Positions 52,600 through 62,550 are shown, counted from the first letter of the stretch. The stretch is DNA of 64,000 nucleotides from Microbacterium sp. TPD7012 (GCF_003075395.1 NZ_QDFV01000002.1:620001-684000), one strand, 5' to 3'. Notes: generated by a model not told the origin, from the letters alone. Program-made: numbers and translations.

Positions 52600-53898
52600 A
52601 TGAGCACAGTGGGACGAGGGCGCGGACGAACCCGAATGATCGTCGGCGCCGCGACCGCGACGGTTGCCCTTCTGGCGGTGGCGGGCTGCACGCCCAGCAC
52701 CTCAGGCGACGGGGGCGGCGACGGCGAGGATGTCACGATCGAGTTCGCTCAGTGGTGGGAGCCGGAGCTGCCTGACGGCGAGTTCCGCGCGCTCATCGAC
52801 AAGTTCGAGGAGGCGAACCCGGGCATCACGGTCGAACTGGTCAGCGGTCCGTACGCGTCGACCAAGGAGCAGCTCTTCGCCGGAGCGGCATCCGGCACCA
52901 TGCCCGACGTCGTCGGACTCGACGGCGCCTGGGTGAACGACTTCGCCTCGCAGGGTGTGATCGCCGATCTCACCGCGCTGATGAAGGAGAACGACTACGA
53001 CGACAGTCAGCTGGCCAGCCAGATCCAGGTCGACGGCAGCACCTACATGATCCCGGTCGTGAACTTCGTCTATCCGATGTTCACGAACGACGACCTGCTG
53101 GCGCAGGCCGGCGTCACCGCGCCGCCGACGAACCGCACGGAGTTCGCGGATGCCGCAGCCAAGGTCACAGCCCTCGGCGGAGACGTCTCCGGCTGGGTGC
53201 TCCCGCTGTCGCTCGAGACGCCGAACGGCGTGCAGAACGACGTGATGTCGTGGGTCTGGGCGTCGGGCGGCTCGATGCTGAAGGACGGGCAGCCCGACCT
53301 GACCAACGGCGACGTCACCTCGGCTGTCGAGTACATCGGCGGCCTGTGGGACGACGGCGTCATCGCTTCCGGATCGTTCACGATGAAGGAGCAGGACAAG
53401 GTCGAGGAGTTCACCAACGGCCGTGCCGGCATGATGATCGACTCGCTCGCGCACATCAACCTGATCCGAGAGACGAACCCCGACCTGAAGTTCTCCATCT
53501 CCGCGCTCCCCGCGGAGGACGGCTACGACGGAGAACGAGGCATCCCGTACGCATCCTGGGGCATCGGCGTCGCCGAGAACTCGGAGCACAAGGACGCCGC
53601 CTTCAAGCTCGTCTCCTTCCTGATGAGCGAGGAGACCAACTCGGAGCTCTCGACCATGGCCAACGCGTTCCCGGGCAACTCGGAATCGGTCCCGGCCTTC
53701 GTCGAGGACGACGAGCTGTTCAAGAAGGCGTTCGAGATCTACCAGGCGGGTTACCCGGCGAACGAGTTCACGGGTCTTCCTGTCGCGGAAGAGCTCATGC
53801 GTCAGCTCGGCGAGCAGCTGCAGTCGGCGTTCGACGGTCAGCAGTCGATCGACGATGCGCTCAAGAAGGCACAGGAGGCCTGGAAAGCGGAGTTCTGA
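52600..53898 (+). CDS. Sugar ABC transporter substrate-binding lipoprotein
   Basis: 432 residues from ATG 52600, with AGGAG five bases upstream (a GTG directly before it is too close). Signal peptide with lipobox AVAGC (C30). The mature part is a family 1 solute-binding protein: IEFAQWWEPE, FEEANPGITVELV, GTMPDVVGLDGAWVNDFA and the later KEQDKVEEFTNGRAGMMID. It should deliver a sugar or glycoside to the two permeases that follow. The ATPase gene is absent, as usual for actinobacteria that share a multi-use MsiK-type ATPase. Confidence 0.9.
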   Translation: MSTVGRGRGRTRMIVGAATATVALLAVAGCTPSTSGDGGGDGEDVTIEFAQWWEPELPDGEFRALIDKFEEANPGITVELVSGPYASTKEQLFAGAASGTMPDVVGLDGAWVNDFASQGVIADLTALMKENDYDDSQLASQIQVDGSTYMIPVVNFVYPMFTNDDLLAQAGVTAPPTNRTEFADAAAKVTALGGDVSGWVLPLSLETPNGVQNDVMSWVWASGGSMLKDGQPDLTNGDVTSAVEYIGGLWDDGVIASGSFTMKEQDKVEEFTNGRAGMMIDSLAHINLIRETNPDLKFSISALPAEDGYDGERGIPYASWGIGVAENSEHKDAAFKLVSFLMSEETNSELSTMANAFPGNSESVPAFVEDDELFKKAFEIYQAGYPANEFTGLPVAEELMRQLGEQLQSAFDGQQSIDDALKKAQEAWKAEF

Positions 53899-53984
53899 TC
53901 TCCCGCCTCCCGCCTCCCGCATGAACGGGGTGCCGCATCGCCACTGCGGTGCGGCACCCGACCAACCAAGGAGCACCGGTTCCC

Positions 53985-54908
53985 ATGAGCCTGAGAACGA
54001 CCGACGACACCGAGGTGATCGTCACGGGAGTGCCGCTGTCGCGCCGGCGACGTCAGCTGCGCAAGACCACGGAGTCCTACGCCTTCCTGTCGCCCACGAT
54101 CATCCTGCTGCTCGTGCTGATGATCGTGCCGATCATCATGGTGATCGGCTACTCGTTCCAGGACAACGTCATCCTGAACAAGTCGCCCGAGTTCGTCGGC
54201 ATCGCGAACTTCGTCGAGATCCTCGGCGATCCCGGATTCTGGAAGGCGACCGGCAACACCCTCGTCTTCACGATCGGCAGTGTGATCGCCCACCTCATCC
54301 TGGGGCTCGGCTTCGCGATGATGCTGAACAGCACGCTGCTCCACCATGCGGCCCGCGCGATCTTCCGGGCCCTCTACGTCCTTCCGTGGCTCTTCACAGT
54401 CGCGGTGATCGCCGTGCTCTGGCGCATGCTGCTCGCTCCGAACGGTGTGATCAACTTCCTGCTGAACACAGACATCGAATGGCTCGCCTCGCCGCAGCTC
54501 GCGCTCGGCACCATCACGTTCATCAACATCTGGGCGGGGTACCCGTTCTTCATGGTGAGCCTGCTCGCTGGGCTCCAGGGCATCCCCGGTGAGCTGAACG
54601 AAGCGGCGACCGTCGACGGCGCGAGCGCCATCCAGCGGTTCTGGAATGTCACGATCCCGCAGCTGCGGCCGATCATCGTCAGCCTCGTGCTGCTCGACCT
54701 GATCTGGACCTCTCAGCAGTTCGCCCTCATCTGGATGACGACGGGCGGTGGTCCGATCGACGTGACCGAGGTGCTCAGCACCTTCACGTACAAGCTGGCG
54801 TTCGCCAAGTACGACTTCTCGCTCGCCGCGACCTCCGCCGTCCTCGTGCTGCTGATGTCGATGGTGCTCGCCGTGTTCTACGTCCGTCACCAGAAAGCGA
54901 GGGACTGA
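53985..54908 (+). CDS. Sugar ABC transporter permease (MalF-like)
   Basis: 307 residues, AAGGAG 12 bases before ATG. Six membrane helices and the coupling motif NEAATVDGASAIQRFWNVTIPQ (the EAA loop) that contacts the ATPase. Charged, basic N-terminus (SRRRRQLRK) before the first helix, as in MalF-type sugar permeases. Two bases separate it from the next permease. Confidence 0.93.
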   Translation: MSLRTTDDTEVIVTGVPLSRRRRQLRKTTESYAFLSPTIILLLVLMIVPIIMVIGYSFQDNVILNKSPEFVGIANFVEILGDPGFWKATGNTLVFTIGSVIAHLILGLGFAMMLNSTLLHHAARAIFRALYVLPWLFTVAVIAVLWRMLLAPNGVINFLLNTDIEWLASPQLALGTITFINIWAGYPFFMVSLLAGLQGIPGELNEAATVDGASAIQRFWNVTIPQLRPIIVSLVLLDLIWTSQQFALIWMTTGGGPIDVTEVLSTFTYKLAFAKYDFSLAATSAVLVLLMSMVLAVFYVRHQKARD

Positions 54909-54910
54909 CC

Positions 54911-55756
54911 ATGGCTCTCACCGTCAAGGGCAAGCGCCGGGTCGCCACCGCGGGTGTGTCCATCGGCCTGATCATCGGCGCGGTCTTCGCCGCCGGACCC
55001 GTGCTCTGGATGCTGTCCAGCTCGTTCAAGTCCAACACCCAGATCTTCGAGCTGCCCCCGCGGCTGCTCACCGACACGTTCTCGTTCGACGCCTACATCG
55101 CGATCTTCACGAACCCCGAGACCATGCGGTTCTTCCTGAACAGCTACATCGTGGCCGGTGCGGTGACCGTGCTCACCCTGATCGTCGCGATCCAGGCGGC
55201 CTACGCGTTCAGCCGGTTCGACTTCCGCGGCAAGCGCATCCTGAACGTGGTGATCGTGAGCGTGCAGGCGGTGCCGCCCATCACGCTGCTCATCCCGTAC
55301 TTCGGCCTCATGGTGGCGCTGGGCCTCTACAACTCGTATGCGGGCCTGATCCTCACGTACATGGTGTTCACTCTGCCGTACGCGATCATCATGATGACCG
55401 GCTACTTCAACACCCTGCCGCGCGAGCTCGACGAGGCCGTGCGCGTGGACGGCGCCGGCTCCATGACGGCGCTCTGGCGGATCCTCGTCCCGATCTCCGT
55501 CCCCGGCATCGTCTCGGTCGGCATCTACACCTTCATGATCGCGTGGAACGAGTACCTGTTCGCGTTGACCCTGACGCGCACGATCGACATGCGCACCGTC
55601 CCCATCGGCATCCAGCTCCTCATGGGACAGCACTCCTACGAGTGGAACCAGATCATGGCGATGAGCGTGCTCGGCTCGATCCCCGTGCTGCTGCTCTTCC
55701 TCTTCTTCCAGCGCTACTTCATCAGCGGGCTGACCGCCGGCTCCGTGAAGAGCTGA
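54911..55756 (+). CDS. Sugar ABC transporter permease (MalG-like)
   Basis: 281 residues, six membrane helices, coupling loop RELDEAVRVDGAGSMTALWR. FSRFDFRGKRI and IAWNEYLFALTLT are typical MalG-family segments. Forms the transmembrane pair with the preceding protein. Confidence 0.93.
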   Translation: MALTVKGKRRVATAGVSIGLIIGAVFAAGPVLWMLSSSFKSNTQIFELPPRLLTDTFSFDAYIAIFTNPETMRFFLNSYIVAGAVTVLTLIVAIQAAYAFSRFDFRGKRILNVVIVSVQAVPPITLLIPYFGLMVALGLYNSYAGLILTYMVFTLPYAIIMMTGYFNTLPRELDEAVRVDGAGSMTALWRILVPISVPGIVSVGIYTFMIAWNEYLFALTLTRTIDMRTVPIGIQLLMGQHSYEWNQIMAMSVLGSIPVLLLFLFFQRYFISGLTAGSVKS

Positions 55757-55802
55757 CCTCCGTCCGACCGGACCCACGACCACCACGAAACAGGAGAAAC
55801 AC

Positions 55803-56666
55803 GTGCTCTACACCGGCAAATCCATCCTCGACGTCGCCAATGCGAACAACTTCGCGATCCCGGCGTTCAACATCAGCGACTGGGCGATGTTCACCGGCAT
55901 CATCGACATCAGCGAGGAACTGAACGCCCCGGTCATCATCGCGATCCACCCCGACGAGGTCTCGCACATCACGACCGATCTGATCACCGCGATGCGCTCG
56001 CGTGCCCATCGGGCGAGCGTCCCGGTCGCGATCCACTGGGACCACGGCGGCACGTACGAGCAAATGATCACGGCGTTCCAGGCCGGCTTCACCTCGGTCA
56101 TGATCGACGCCTCGCTGCTGCCGTTCGAGGAGAACGTCGCGCTGACCCGCAAGGTCGTCGAGGCCGCGCACGCCGTCGGCGTGCAGGTCGAGGGCGAGCT
56201 CGGCACGATCGGCGCGAACGACAGCTACGGCGAGTCGGGTGCGGCGGAGATCATCTACACCAACCCCGACGACGCGGTGCGCTTCGTGCAGGAGACCGGC
56301 GTCGACAGCCTGGCCATCGCGATCGGCACCTCGCACGGGCTCTACCCGGCCGAGAAGAACCCCGAGCTGCGTCACGATCTGCTCGAGCAGATCAAGGCTG
56401 CCGTCGGCATCCCGCTCGTCCTGCACGGCGGATCGTCGAACCCCGACTCCGAGCTGCGCCGCGCCGTCGAGCTCGGCGTCAACAAGATCAACATCTCCAG
56501 CGACATCAAGGTCGCGTACCACAACCGCATGCGCGAGATCCTCGGCACCGACGAGCGTCTGCGTGAGCCGAACGCGATCCAGCCCGAGCCGATCGCCGCC
56601 ATGAAGGCCACGGCGGCTGAGAAGATCAAGCTGTTCGGTGCCGACGGCAAGGCCGGCCTGTACTGA
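55803..56666 (+). CDS. Class II ketose-bisphosphate aldolase
   Basis: 287 residues from GTG 55803, AGGAG nine bases upstream. A zinc-dependent aldolase of the fructose/tagatose-bisphosphate type: IHWDHGG has the catalytic D80 and first zinc histidine H81, EGELGTIG and IGTSHGLYP carry the next ligands, and LHGGSSNPDSELRRAVELGV with NKINISSD binds the phosphates. The length and NISDWAMF start place it with the GatY/KbaY/FbaA sets. It should split a ketose 1,6-bisphosphate made by the adjoining kinase. The exact sugar is unknown. Confidence 0.88.
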   Translation: MLYTGKSILDVANANNFAIPAFNISDWAMFTGIIDISEELNAPVIIAIHPDEVSHITTDLITAMRSRAHRASVPVAIHWDHGGTYEQMITAFQAGFTSVMIDASLLPFEENVALTRKVVEAAHAVGVQVEGELGTIGANDSYGESGAAEIIYTNPDDAVRFVQETGVDSLAIAIGTSHGLYPAEKNPELRHDLLEQIKAAVGIPLVLHGGSSNPDSELRRAVELGVNKINISSDIKVAYHNRMREILGTDERLREPNAIQPEPIAAMKATAAEKIKLFGADGKAGLY

Positions 56667-56697
56667 CGCACGAATCGACGGGGAGGGCGCTCGACGG

Positions 56698-57906
56698 ATG
56701 ATCGGCGATGTGGGCAGGCAGCTGGTGCTCGGGCTCGGCGGCACGGTCGACTACGAGCTGCGGTGGGACTCCGCGGTGCTCGAACGGCTCGCCGGCGCGC
56801 ATGAGGTGGGCGTCGGCGACCTCACCACGACGGGGCCGATCGTCGACGAGCGCTCTCTCCTGGTCGCCGTGCTCGCCTTCGCCGCAGAGGGGATCGGGGC
56901 GGAGCGCTTCGTCGCCTCCTCCGAGGTCGTCGAGCGCTTCGCCGCGCACTTCGTCTACGACGTGACCCTGGGCGGCACGGGGGTCCGCGCCGGTCTCGTG
57001 CTCGACGGTCTCGGCATCCCGAGCGTGCAGCATCTGGTGAGCATCGACGACAACGTGCGTCGGCTTCTTCCCGACAGGATCACGATCCTGTCGTCCGCCG
57101 ACGGGGACACGCTGGATCCGCACCTGATCGTGCAGTATCCGGCGGGGGCGCGTGTGCGCCTGACCGACGGCGAGGTGGTCTCGTCCGGGGCCAATCGGCT
57201 CATCTTCGCCAACGATCCGCCGAATCGGACGATGGCGATCGCCGCAGGCCTCTCCGAGGCGCTCGCGGAGGCTTCCGCGTTCCTCATCTCGGGGTTCAAC
57301 ACGATGCAGGACCACGACCTGCTGGTGCGGAGACTCAGCGAGCTCCTCACCGCGATGGCGCGCCTTGCGGCGGGGGCTCTGGTGTACTACGAGGACGCCG
57401 GCTTCTACACCCGCGCGTTCGCCGAGACGGTGCGCGCGCGGCTGCTGCCGCACATCCACGTGTACGGCATGAACGAGGACGAGCTGCAGGAGTATCTCGG
57501 CCGGGCTGTCGATCTGCTCGATCCGGCGCAGGTCGCCGCGGCGCTGGGGCAGATCCACCGGCTGATCCCCGTGCCCGCCCTCGTGGTGCACACGCGCTAC
57601 TGGGCGCTCGCGGTCGGACCCGACGCGTCGCGGCATCGTCCGGCGTTGGAGAGCGCGGTGCGGGTGGCCGCGACCCGCTATCGTCTCGGAGACGGGTTCA
57701 CCGCCGCCGACGCGGACGCGACGGCCGCCATGAAGCGGCACGGCGGGGGAGTCTCGCTCGTCCGTGCGATCGAAGAAACCACCCCGGATGCCGTCGGCGT
57801 CGCCGCGTTCGCCCTCGATGTCGCATCGCCCACCACCATCGGCCTCGGTGACACCTTCGTCGGCGGATTCCTCGCGGCCCACGCCCGGAACGGAGAACAG
57901 CAGTGA
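56698..57906 (+). CDS. ADP-dependent phosphofructokinase/glucokinase family protein
   Basis: 402 residues from ATG 56698, GGGAGGG ten bases upstream. The ribokinase-like ADP-PFK/GK fold is indicated by LGLGGTVDYEL at the start, FANDPPNR, FLISGFNTMQD and the catalytic anion-hole motif GLGDTFVGG with D385. This family uses ADP as phosphoryl donor and is best known from archaea and from vertebrate ADP-glucokinase; it is uncommon in bacteria. Beside a ketose-bisphosphate aldolase it is a natural sugar-phosphate kinase. Whether ADP is really the donor here needs proof. Overlaps the next gene by 4 bp. Confidence 0.82.
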   Translation: MIGDVGRQLVLGLGGTVDYELRWDSAVLERLAGAHEVGVGDLTTTGPIVDERSLLVAVLAFAAEGIGAERFVASSEVVERFAAHFVYDVTLGGTGVRAGLVLDGLGIPSVQHLVSIDDNVRRLLPDRITILSSADGDTLDPHLIVQYPAGARVRLTDGEVVSSGANRLIFANDPPNRTMAIAAGLSEALAEASAFLISGFNTMQDHDLLVRRLSELLTAMARLAAGALVYYEDAGFYTRAFAETVRARLLPHIHVYGMNEDELQEYLGRAVDLLDPAQVAAALGQIHRLIPVPALVVHTRYWALAVGPDASRHRPALESAVRVAATRYRLGDGFTAADADATAAMKRHGGGVSLVRAIEETTPDAVGVAAFALDVASPTTIGLGDTFVGGFLAAHARNGEQQ

Positions 57907-58880
57907 AACCGATCATCATCCCCTCGAATCGCCCACCGGAACGCTTCTACCGCGGCGGCGCCCGGATCTCCGCGTTCCGAGGGGAAGCGGCGGCGGCTCC
58001 CCGTGAGCCGGAGGACTGGGTCGGGTCCACGACGACGATCCGTGGCGAGGAGGCCCTCGGCCTGACCAGCCTCGCGGACGGGCGGCTGCTCCGCGACGCG
58101 ATCGACGCGGATCCGGTCGCGTGGCTCGGCGAGCGTCACGCGCGGCGCTGGGGTTCCGACGCCCGCCTGCTGGTCAAGCTCCTCGACGCCGGTCAGCGCC
58201 TGCCCGTGCATGCCCACCCGCACGACGACTTCGCTGCCTCGCACCTCGGCCGTGCGCATGGCAAGGCCGAGGCGTGGTACATCCTCGAGGGCGGCACGGT
58301 CCATGTCGGGCTGCGCGAGGATGTGGCGGTCGAGGCCCTCGCCGATCTCGTCGCGCGCCAGGACGTCGATACGCTCCTCGGCCTTCTGCACGCCGTCGAG
58401 GTGCAGCCGGGCGACGTCGTCTGGGTCCCGCCGGGAGAGCTGCACGCGATCGGCGCCGGCGTGCTCCTCGTCGAGCTGCAGCAGCCCGAGGATCTGTCGA
58501 TCCTGCTCGAGTGGGAGGGGTTCGAGATCGACGGCCCTCAGCACGGGCACCTGGGCCTCGGCTTCGACCTCGCGCTCGCCGCCGTGACCAGGACGGCGCG
58601 GAGTCTCGCCGAGATGGGAGCGCTCGTGCATGCGGCGCCGCCGTCGGGCTCGGTGTTCCCCCGCGATGCCGACGAGTACTTCCGCCTGGAGCGGATGCCG
58701 GTCCACGGCGCTGCCGTCGTCGAGCCGGGCTTCGCGATCGTCGTCGTGGTCAGCGGAACGGTCGATCTCGCCGGGCAGCAGCTCGCCGCCGGCGCGACGG
58801 TGCTCGTCCCCGCAGCCGCGGGCCGTCTCGAGGTCAGCGGAGACGGCGAGCTGCTGGTCGCTCGTCCGCCGGCGCCCTGA
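57903..58880 (+). CDS. Class I mannose-6-phosphate isomerase-like protein
   Basis: 325 residues from GTG 57903. Cupin fold with the type I phosphomannose isomerase metal motif: LLVKLLDAGQRLPVHAHPHD (about 92-111), then HGKAEAWYILEGG and VPPGELHAIGAGVLLVELQQ. The length matches the short Bacillus-type ManA. It probably interconverts an aldose and ketose phosphate to feed the kinase and aldolase. Last gene of the operon; no clear terminator follows. Confidence 0.82.
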   Translation: MKPIIIPSNRPPERFYRGGARISAFRGEAAAAPREPEDWVGSTTTIRGEEALGLTSLADGRLLRDAIDADPVAWLGERHARRWGSDARLLVKLLDAGQRLPVHAHPHDDFAASHLGRAHGKAEAWYILEGGTVHVGLREDVAVEALADLVARQDVDTLLGLLHAVEVQPGDVVWVPPGELHAIGAGVLLVELQQPEDLSILLEWEGFEIDGPQHGHLGLGFDLALAAVTRTARSLAEMGALVHAAPPSGSVFPRDADEYFRLERMPVHGAAVVEPGFAIVVVVSGTVDLAGQQLAAGATVLVPAAAGRLEVSGDGELLVARPPAP

Positions 58881-59024
58881 GCGGCATCCCGTGCACAACC
58901 GCGGAGATGGGGCCCGACACGCCGCCGGAACGGACCGGACGCCCGGGGATTCGCCTTCGATCTCCGAAGTCGTGCACGCGCGGAGGCGGTGCCGACACCT
59001 GAATCGGACCGTTCGCGCGCCGTC

Positions 59025-59030
59025 TAGACT
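59025..59030 (+). promoter_or_regulatory. -10 box for leaderless DUF3817-guaA transcript
   Basis: TAGACT six bases before ATG 59037. Confidence 0.6.
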
Positions 59031-59036
59031 GGACTC

Positions 59037-59528
59037 ATGCCCGAACCGAAAGTCGCCAGCTTTCCGGCGATCCGCGGTGCGCTGAAGTTCTACCAGATCG
59101 CGTCGATCATCACCGGAGTCATGCTGCTCCTGCTGGTCGCCGAGATGGTGCTGAAGTACACGCCGATCCACCTCGAACTCTTCGCCGGGGGCTCGGGCGG
59201 ACCGCTCTGGTTCGCTCCGGTCGTCGAGGGCCCGGAGGGCCTCGAATCCACGGGCGACGGATTCAACCTGTCGCTGTTCATCCTCGTGGCGCACGGCTGG
59301 TTCTACGTCGTCTACCTGTTCGCGTGCTTCCGCATGTGGAGCCTGATGCGCTGGCCGTTCCTCCGCTTCATCCTGCTCGCGCTCGGCGGTGTGATCCCGC
59401 TGCTCTCGTTCATCATGGAGACGATCGTCGCCCGCGACGTGAAGACCTATCTCGCCACCAGGGAGGCCGCAGACGCTTCGACAAGCTCAGCGACCCACCC
59501 GAACAATGCCCCGGAAGGTGTCCGTTGA
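59037..59528 (+). CDS. DUF3817 membrane protein
   Basis: 163 residues with three membrane helices (about 20-38, 82-102, 110-130). [20 protein letters not shown] and [18 protein letters not shown] are DUF3817 signatures; the family is widespread in actinobacteria and of unknown function, often beside guaA as here. The C-terminal tail from about residue 147 ([15 protein letters not shown]) is encoded by a REP-like repeat (59475-59497) that has been built into the reading frame, and differs in character from the rest. The stop overlaps the guaA TTG by 4 bp. Confidence 0.85.
   Translation: MPEPKVASFPAIRGALKFYQIASIITGVMLLLLVAEMVLKYTPIHLELFAGGSGGPLWFAPVVEGPEGLESTGDGFNLSLFILVAHGWFYVVYLFACFRMWSLMRWPFLRFILLALGGVIPLLSFIMETIVARDVKTYLATREAADASTSSATHPNNAPEGVR
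59475..59497 (+). repeat. REP-like half-repeat inside the DUF3817 coding end
   Basis: It matches the reverse complement of bases 27327-27349 except for one G-to-A change, and is read in frame as ASTSSAT plus flanks. Confidence 0.7.
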
Positions 59529-61111
59529 CCGAGCATTCCGAGACCGAGCAGCGCCCTGCTCTCGTCGTCGACTTCGGCGCGCAGTACGCGCAGCTGATCG
59601 CCCGCCGTGTGCGTGAGGCGGGTGTGTACAGCGAGATCGTGCCGCACACCGCCACCGCCGAGGAGATCGCGGCGAAGAACCCGGTGGCGATCATCCTCTC
59701 CGGCGGGCCCTCGTCCGTCTACGAGGAGGGCGCTCCGCGCCTCGACCCGGCCGTGTTCGACCTCGGCGTCCCGACGCTGGGCATCTGCTACGGCTTCCAG
59801 TACATGGCGCAGACCCTCGGCGGCGAGGTCGCCCACACGGGCTTGCGCGAATACGGCGCGACGGATGCCGTCATCTCGGGTGACGGCGGAACCCTCCTCG
59901 GCGGCCAGCCGGCGGAGCAGAACGTGTGGATGAGCCACGGCGACCAGGTCGCCAAGGCTCCCGAGGGCTTCGAGGTCCTCGCGACCACCGACGCCACCAA
60001 GGTCGCGGCGTTCGCGAACGAGGAGCGCGGCTTCTACGGCGTGCAGTGGCACCCCGAGGTCAAGCACTCGGACCACGGCCAGCGCGTGCTGGAGAACTTC
60101 CTGCACAAGGGCGCCGGTCTCGCCTCCGACTGGAACAGCGGCAATGTGATCGCCGAGCAGATCGAGCGCATCCGCGAGCAGGTCGGCGACGCCCGCGTCA
60201 TCTCGGCCCTCTCCGGCGGCGTCGACTCCGCGGTGTCGACGGCTCTCGTGCACAAGGCGATCGGCGACCAGCTGACCGCCGTGTTCGTCGACCATGGGCT
60301 CCTTCGCAAGGGCGAGCGCGAGCAGGTCGAGAAGGACTACGTCGAATCCACCGGCGTCCGACTCATCACGGTCGATGCCGCCGACACCTTCCTCGGTCAC
60401 CTCAAGGGGGTCACCGACCCCGAGGAGAAGCGCAAGATCATCGGCCGCGAGTTCATCCGCGCGTTCGAGAAGGTGCAGCTCGACCTCGTCGCCGAGGCGA
60501 AGGCCTCGGGCGGCGCTCCCGTGAAGTTCCTCGTGCAGGGGACGCTGTACCCCGACGTCGTCGAGTCCGGCGGCGGAGCGGGCACCGCGAACATCAAGTC
60601 GCACCACAACGTGGGCGGACTTCCCGACGACCTCGACTTCGAGCTCATCGAGCCGCTGCGCGCGCTGTTCAAGGACGAGGTCCGCGCGATCGGCCGCGAG
60701 CTCGGCATCCCCGAGGCGATCGTCGGCCGCCAGCCGTTCCCCGGCCCCGGTCTCGGCATCCGCATCATCGGCGAGGTCACGGCCGATCGTCTCGAGATCC
60801 TGCGCGAGGCCGATGCCATCGCCCGTGAGGAGCTCACCAAGGCGGGCCTCGACCAGGAGATCTGGCAGTGCCCCGTCGTGCTCCTCGCCGACGTGCGCTC
60901 GGTCGGCGTGCAGGGCGACGGCCGCACCTACGGGCACCCGATCGTGCTGCGTCCGGTCTCCAGCGAAGACGCCATGACGGCCGACTGGACTCGCCTGCCG
61001 TACGACGTGCTGTCGAAGATCTCGAACCGCATCACGAACGGCGTCCGCGACGTGAACCGCGTCGTGCTCGACGTGACGTCGAAGCCGCCGGGAACGATCG
61101 AGTGGGAGTAG
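59525..61111 (+). CDS. guaA: GMP synthase (glutamine-hydrolysing)
   Basis: 528 residues from TTG 59525, with GGAAGG seven bases upstream and a 4-bp overlap (TTGA) with the previous stop. It converts XMP to GMP. Class I glutaminase domain: [29 protein letters not shown] (nucleophile cysteine) and [13 protein letters not shown] (His-Glu). Then the PP-loop ATP-pyrophosphatase [10 protein letters not shown] (about 231-240) and the dimerisation domain ending [13 protein letters not shown]. Works after guaB in the same pathway. Confidence 0.97.
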   Translation: MTEHSETEQRPALVVDFGAQYAQLIARRVREAGVYSEIVPHTATAEEIAAKNPVAIILSGGPSSVYEEGAPRLDPAVFDLGVPTLGICYGFQYMAQTLGGEVAHTGLREYGATDAVISGDGGTLLGGQPAEQNVWMSHGDQVAKAPEGFEVLATTDATKVAAFANEERGFYGVQWHPEVKHSDHGQRVLENFLHKGAGLASDWNSGNVIAEQIERIREQVGDARVISALSGGVDSAVSTALVHKAIGDQLTAVFVDHGLLRKGEREQVEKDYVESTGVRLITVDAADTFLGHLKGVTDPEEKRKIIGREFIRAFEKVQLDLVAEAKASGGAPVKFLVQGTLYPDVVESGGGAGTANIKSHHNVGGLPDDLDFELIEPLRALFKDEVRAIGRELGIPEAIVGRQPFPGPGLGIRIIGEVTADRLEILREADAIAREELTKAGLDQEIWQCPVVLLADVRSVGVQGDGRTYGHPIVLRPVSSEDAMTADWTRLPYDVLSKISNRITNGVRDVNRVVLDVTSKPPGTIEWE

Positions 61112-61119
61112 GGGACGCC

Positions 61120-62508
61120 GTGTCCCCGGATACGGCGGCCGGGGAGCTCCCCGACGCCGAGTACCTGGTGCTGTCCAGCCGTCTGATCCCGGGTCGGGAC
61201 GGCGGATACACGATCGCCTCGCTGGCCCGCGCCCGGCAGCTGGCCCGTGCCGGCGTCGCCGACGGCTGTGGGCCGCAGCTGCTCACCTTCGATCCCGGTA
61301 CGGCGGCCGCGCACGCGGAGCACCGGGCGTTCTTCGCCGAGCACGGCGAGCTGACCGACCCGTCGCGGATGCGCAATCTCTTCGACGAGGCGGCCGCGCC
61401 CGGCGGGGGAGCGGCGGCCTGGCTCCTCGCGGCGGCGGATGCTGCGGCGTCACCCGAGCCCGGCATCGAGTACCGGGTGCTCGAGGACGCCGACGGCCGC
61501 CCGTTCGCGGCGCTGCCGGTCATCCCCGGGAATCCCGACTGGCATCTCACCGAGCAGCCCGTGCTGATCCACGATGCATCGGGGGAGGTCGTGGGCGGTG
61601 TCCGCGGGTTCCGCGGGCTGTACTGTGCGTGGCTCGACCACGTCACGGCGTCCTTCGGCGACCGCCGCATCGTCGTGATCTGCGAGTCCCGACAGCTCGG
61701 CGAGCTCGTCGCGGACTGGTCGGATCCCCGTGTGCGCATCATCCACCCGATCCACACCATCCACCTCGAGGCGCCGTACACGCCGGATGCGCCGATGAGC
61801 GTGTTCTGGAAGCGCTGGCTCGCGCTGGCCGACCGGTTCGACGCGGTCGTGTGGCCGACCGAGACGCAGCGCGACGACGTGGTGGCCCGGTTCGGCGACG
61901 CGGCGCGGCACGTCGTCGTCCCCAACCCCATCACACCGGTCGAGCGGCGGGATGACCTGCGCGAGGACGGCCTGGTCGTCGTGCTCGGGCGGCTCGCTCC
62001 CGCCAAGCGCGTCGATCAGGCGATCCGCGCATTCCTCGCCGCCGATGTTCCGGGCGCCCGGCTGGAGATCTGGGGCGAGGGAGCCGAGCACGAGAAGATC
62101 CAGACCCTGCTCGACGAGCTCGATGCGGGGGAGCGGATCCTGCTCGCGGGCTACACCGACGACCCGGGGCGGGTGCTCGATCGTGCGTCCGTCGTCGTGA
62201 CGTCCACGGCGTTCGAAGGCCAGCCGCTCGGAGTGGTCGAGGCGCTGCTGCATGGTGCGCCCGTCATCGCCTACGACGTGCGCTACGGCATCCGCGATGT
62301 GCTGCAGCAGGGCGGGGGAGTCCTGGTCCCCGGCGGCGACGTCGACGCCCTGGGCGACGCCCTGCGGCGCGTGCTCACTGACGACGAGTGGCGCGCGCGG
62401 CTCAGCGCCGAGGCCCCCGCGGTCGCAGCGGCCTGGAACCCCGAGCACTCCCTCGCCGCTCTCGCCGCGGTGATCCGGGACGCGGTATCGCGTCCTTCGC
62501 GCCGCTGA
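61120..62508 (+). CDS. Glycosyltransferase family 4 protein
   Basis: 462 residues from GTG 61120, AGGGGA six bases upstream, eight bases after guaA. The C-terminal GT-B domain has VVLGRLAPAKRVDQAIRAF, the nucleotide-sugar region ILLAGYTDDP and STAFEGQPLGVVEALLHGAP (the E-x7-E donor motif). The N-terminal half (HPIHTIHLEAPYTPD) resembles the long-acceptor wall teichoic acid and poly(glycerol phosphate) glucosyltransferases. A likely role is glycosylation of a cell-wall polymer; the acceptor is inferred only by resemblance. Confidence 0.85.
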   Translation: MSPDTAAGELPDAEYLVLSSRLIPGRDGGYTIASLARARQLARAGVADGCGPQLLTFDPGTAAAHAEHRAFFAEHGELTDPSRMRNLFDEAAAPGGGAAAWLLAAADAAASPEPGIEYRVLEDADGRPFAALPVIPGNPDWHLTEQPVLIHDASGEVVGGVRGFRGLYCAWLDHVTASFGDRRIVVICESRQLGELVADWSDPRVRIIHPIHTIHLEAPYTPDAPMSVFWKRWLALADRFDAVVWPTETQRDDVVARFGDAARHVVVPNPITPVERRDDLREDGLVVVLGRLAPAKRVDQAIRAFLAADVPGARLEIWGEGAEHEKIQTLLDELDAGERILLAGYTDDPGRVLDRASVVVTSTAFEGQPLGVVEALLHGAPVIAYDVRYGIRDVLQQGGGVLVPGGDVDALGDALRRVLTDDEWRARLSAEAPAVAAAWNPEHSLAALAAVIRDAVSRPSRR

Positions 62509-62531
62509 GCTCCGCGCGCTACCGGAACGGC

Positions 62532-62550
62532 CTCGAGAGAGAATCTCGAG
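62532..62550. terminator. Small inverted repeat after the glycosyltransferase gene
   Basis: CTCGAGA and TCTCGAG flank a five-base loop, 24 bases after the stop. It may be a weak terminator or an operator of the next operon. Confidence 0.4.

Noticed and set aside
56698..57906. Ordinary PfkB/ribokinase identity for the sugar-operon kinase
   Set aside because: The ending GLGDTFVGG is shared in style with ribokinases, but the 402-residue length and FANDPPNR fit the ADP-PFK/GK family better; kept as an alternative only.
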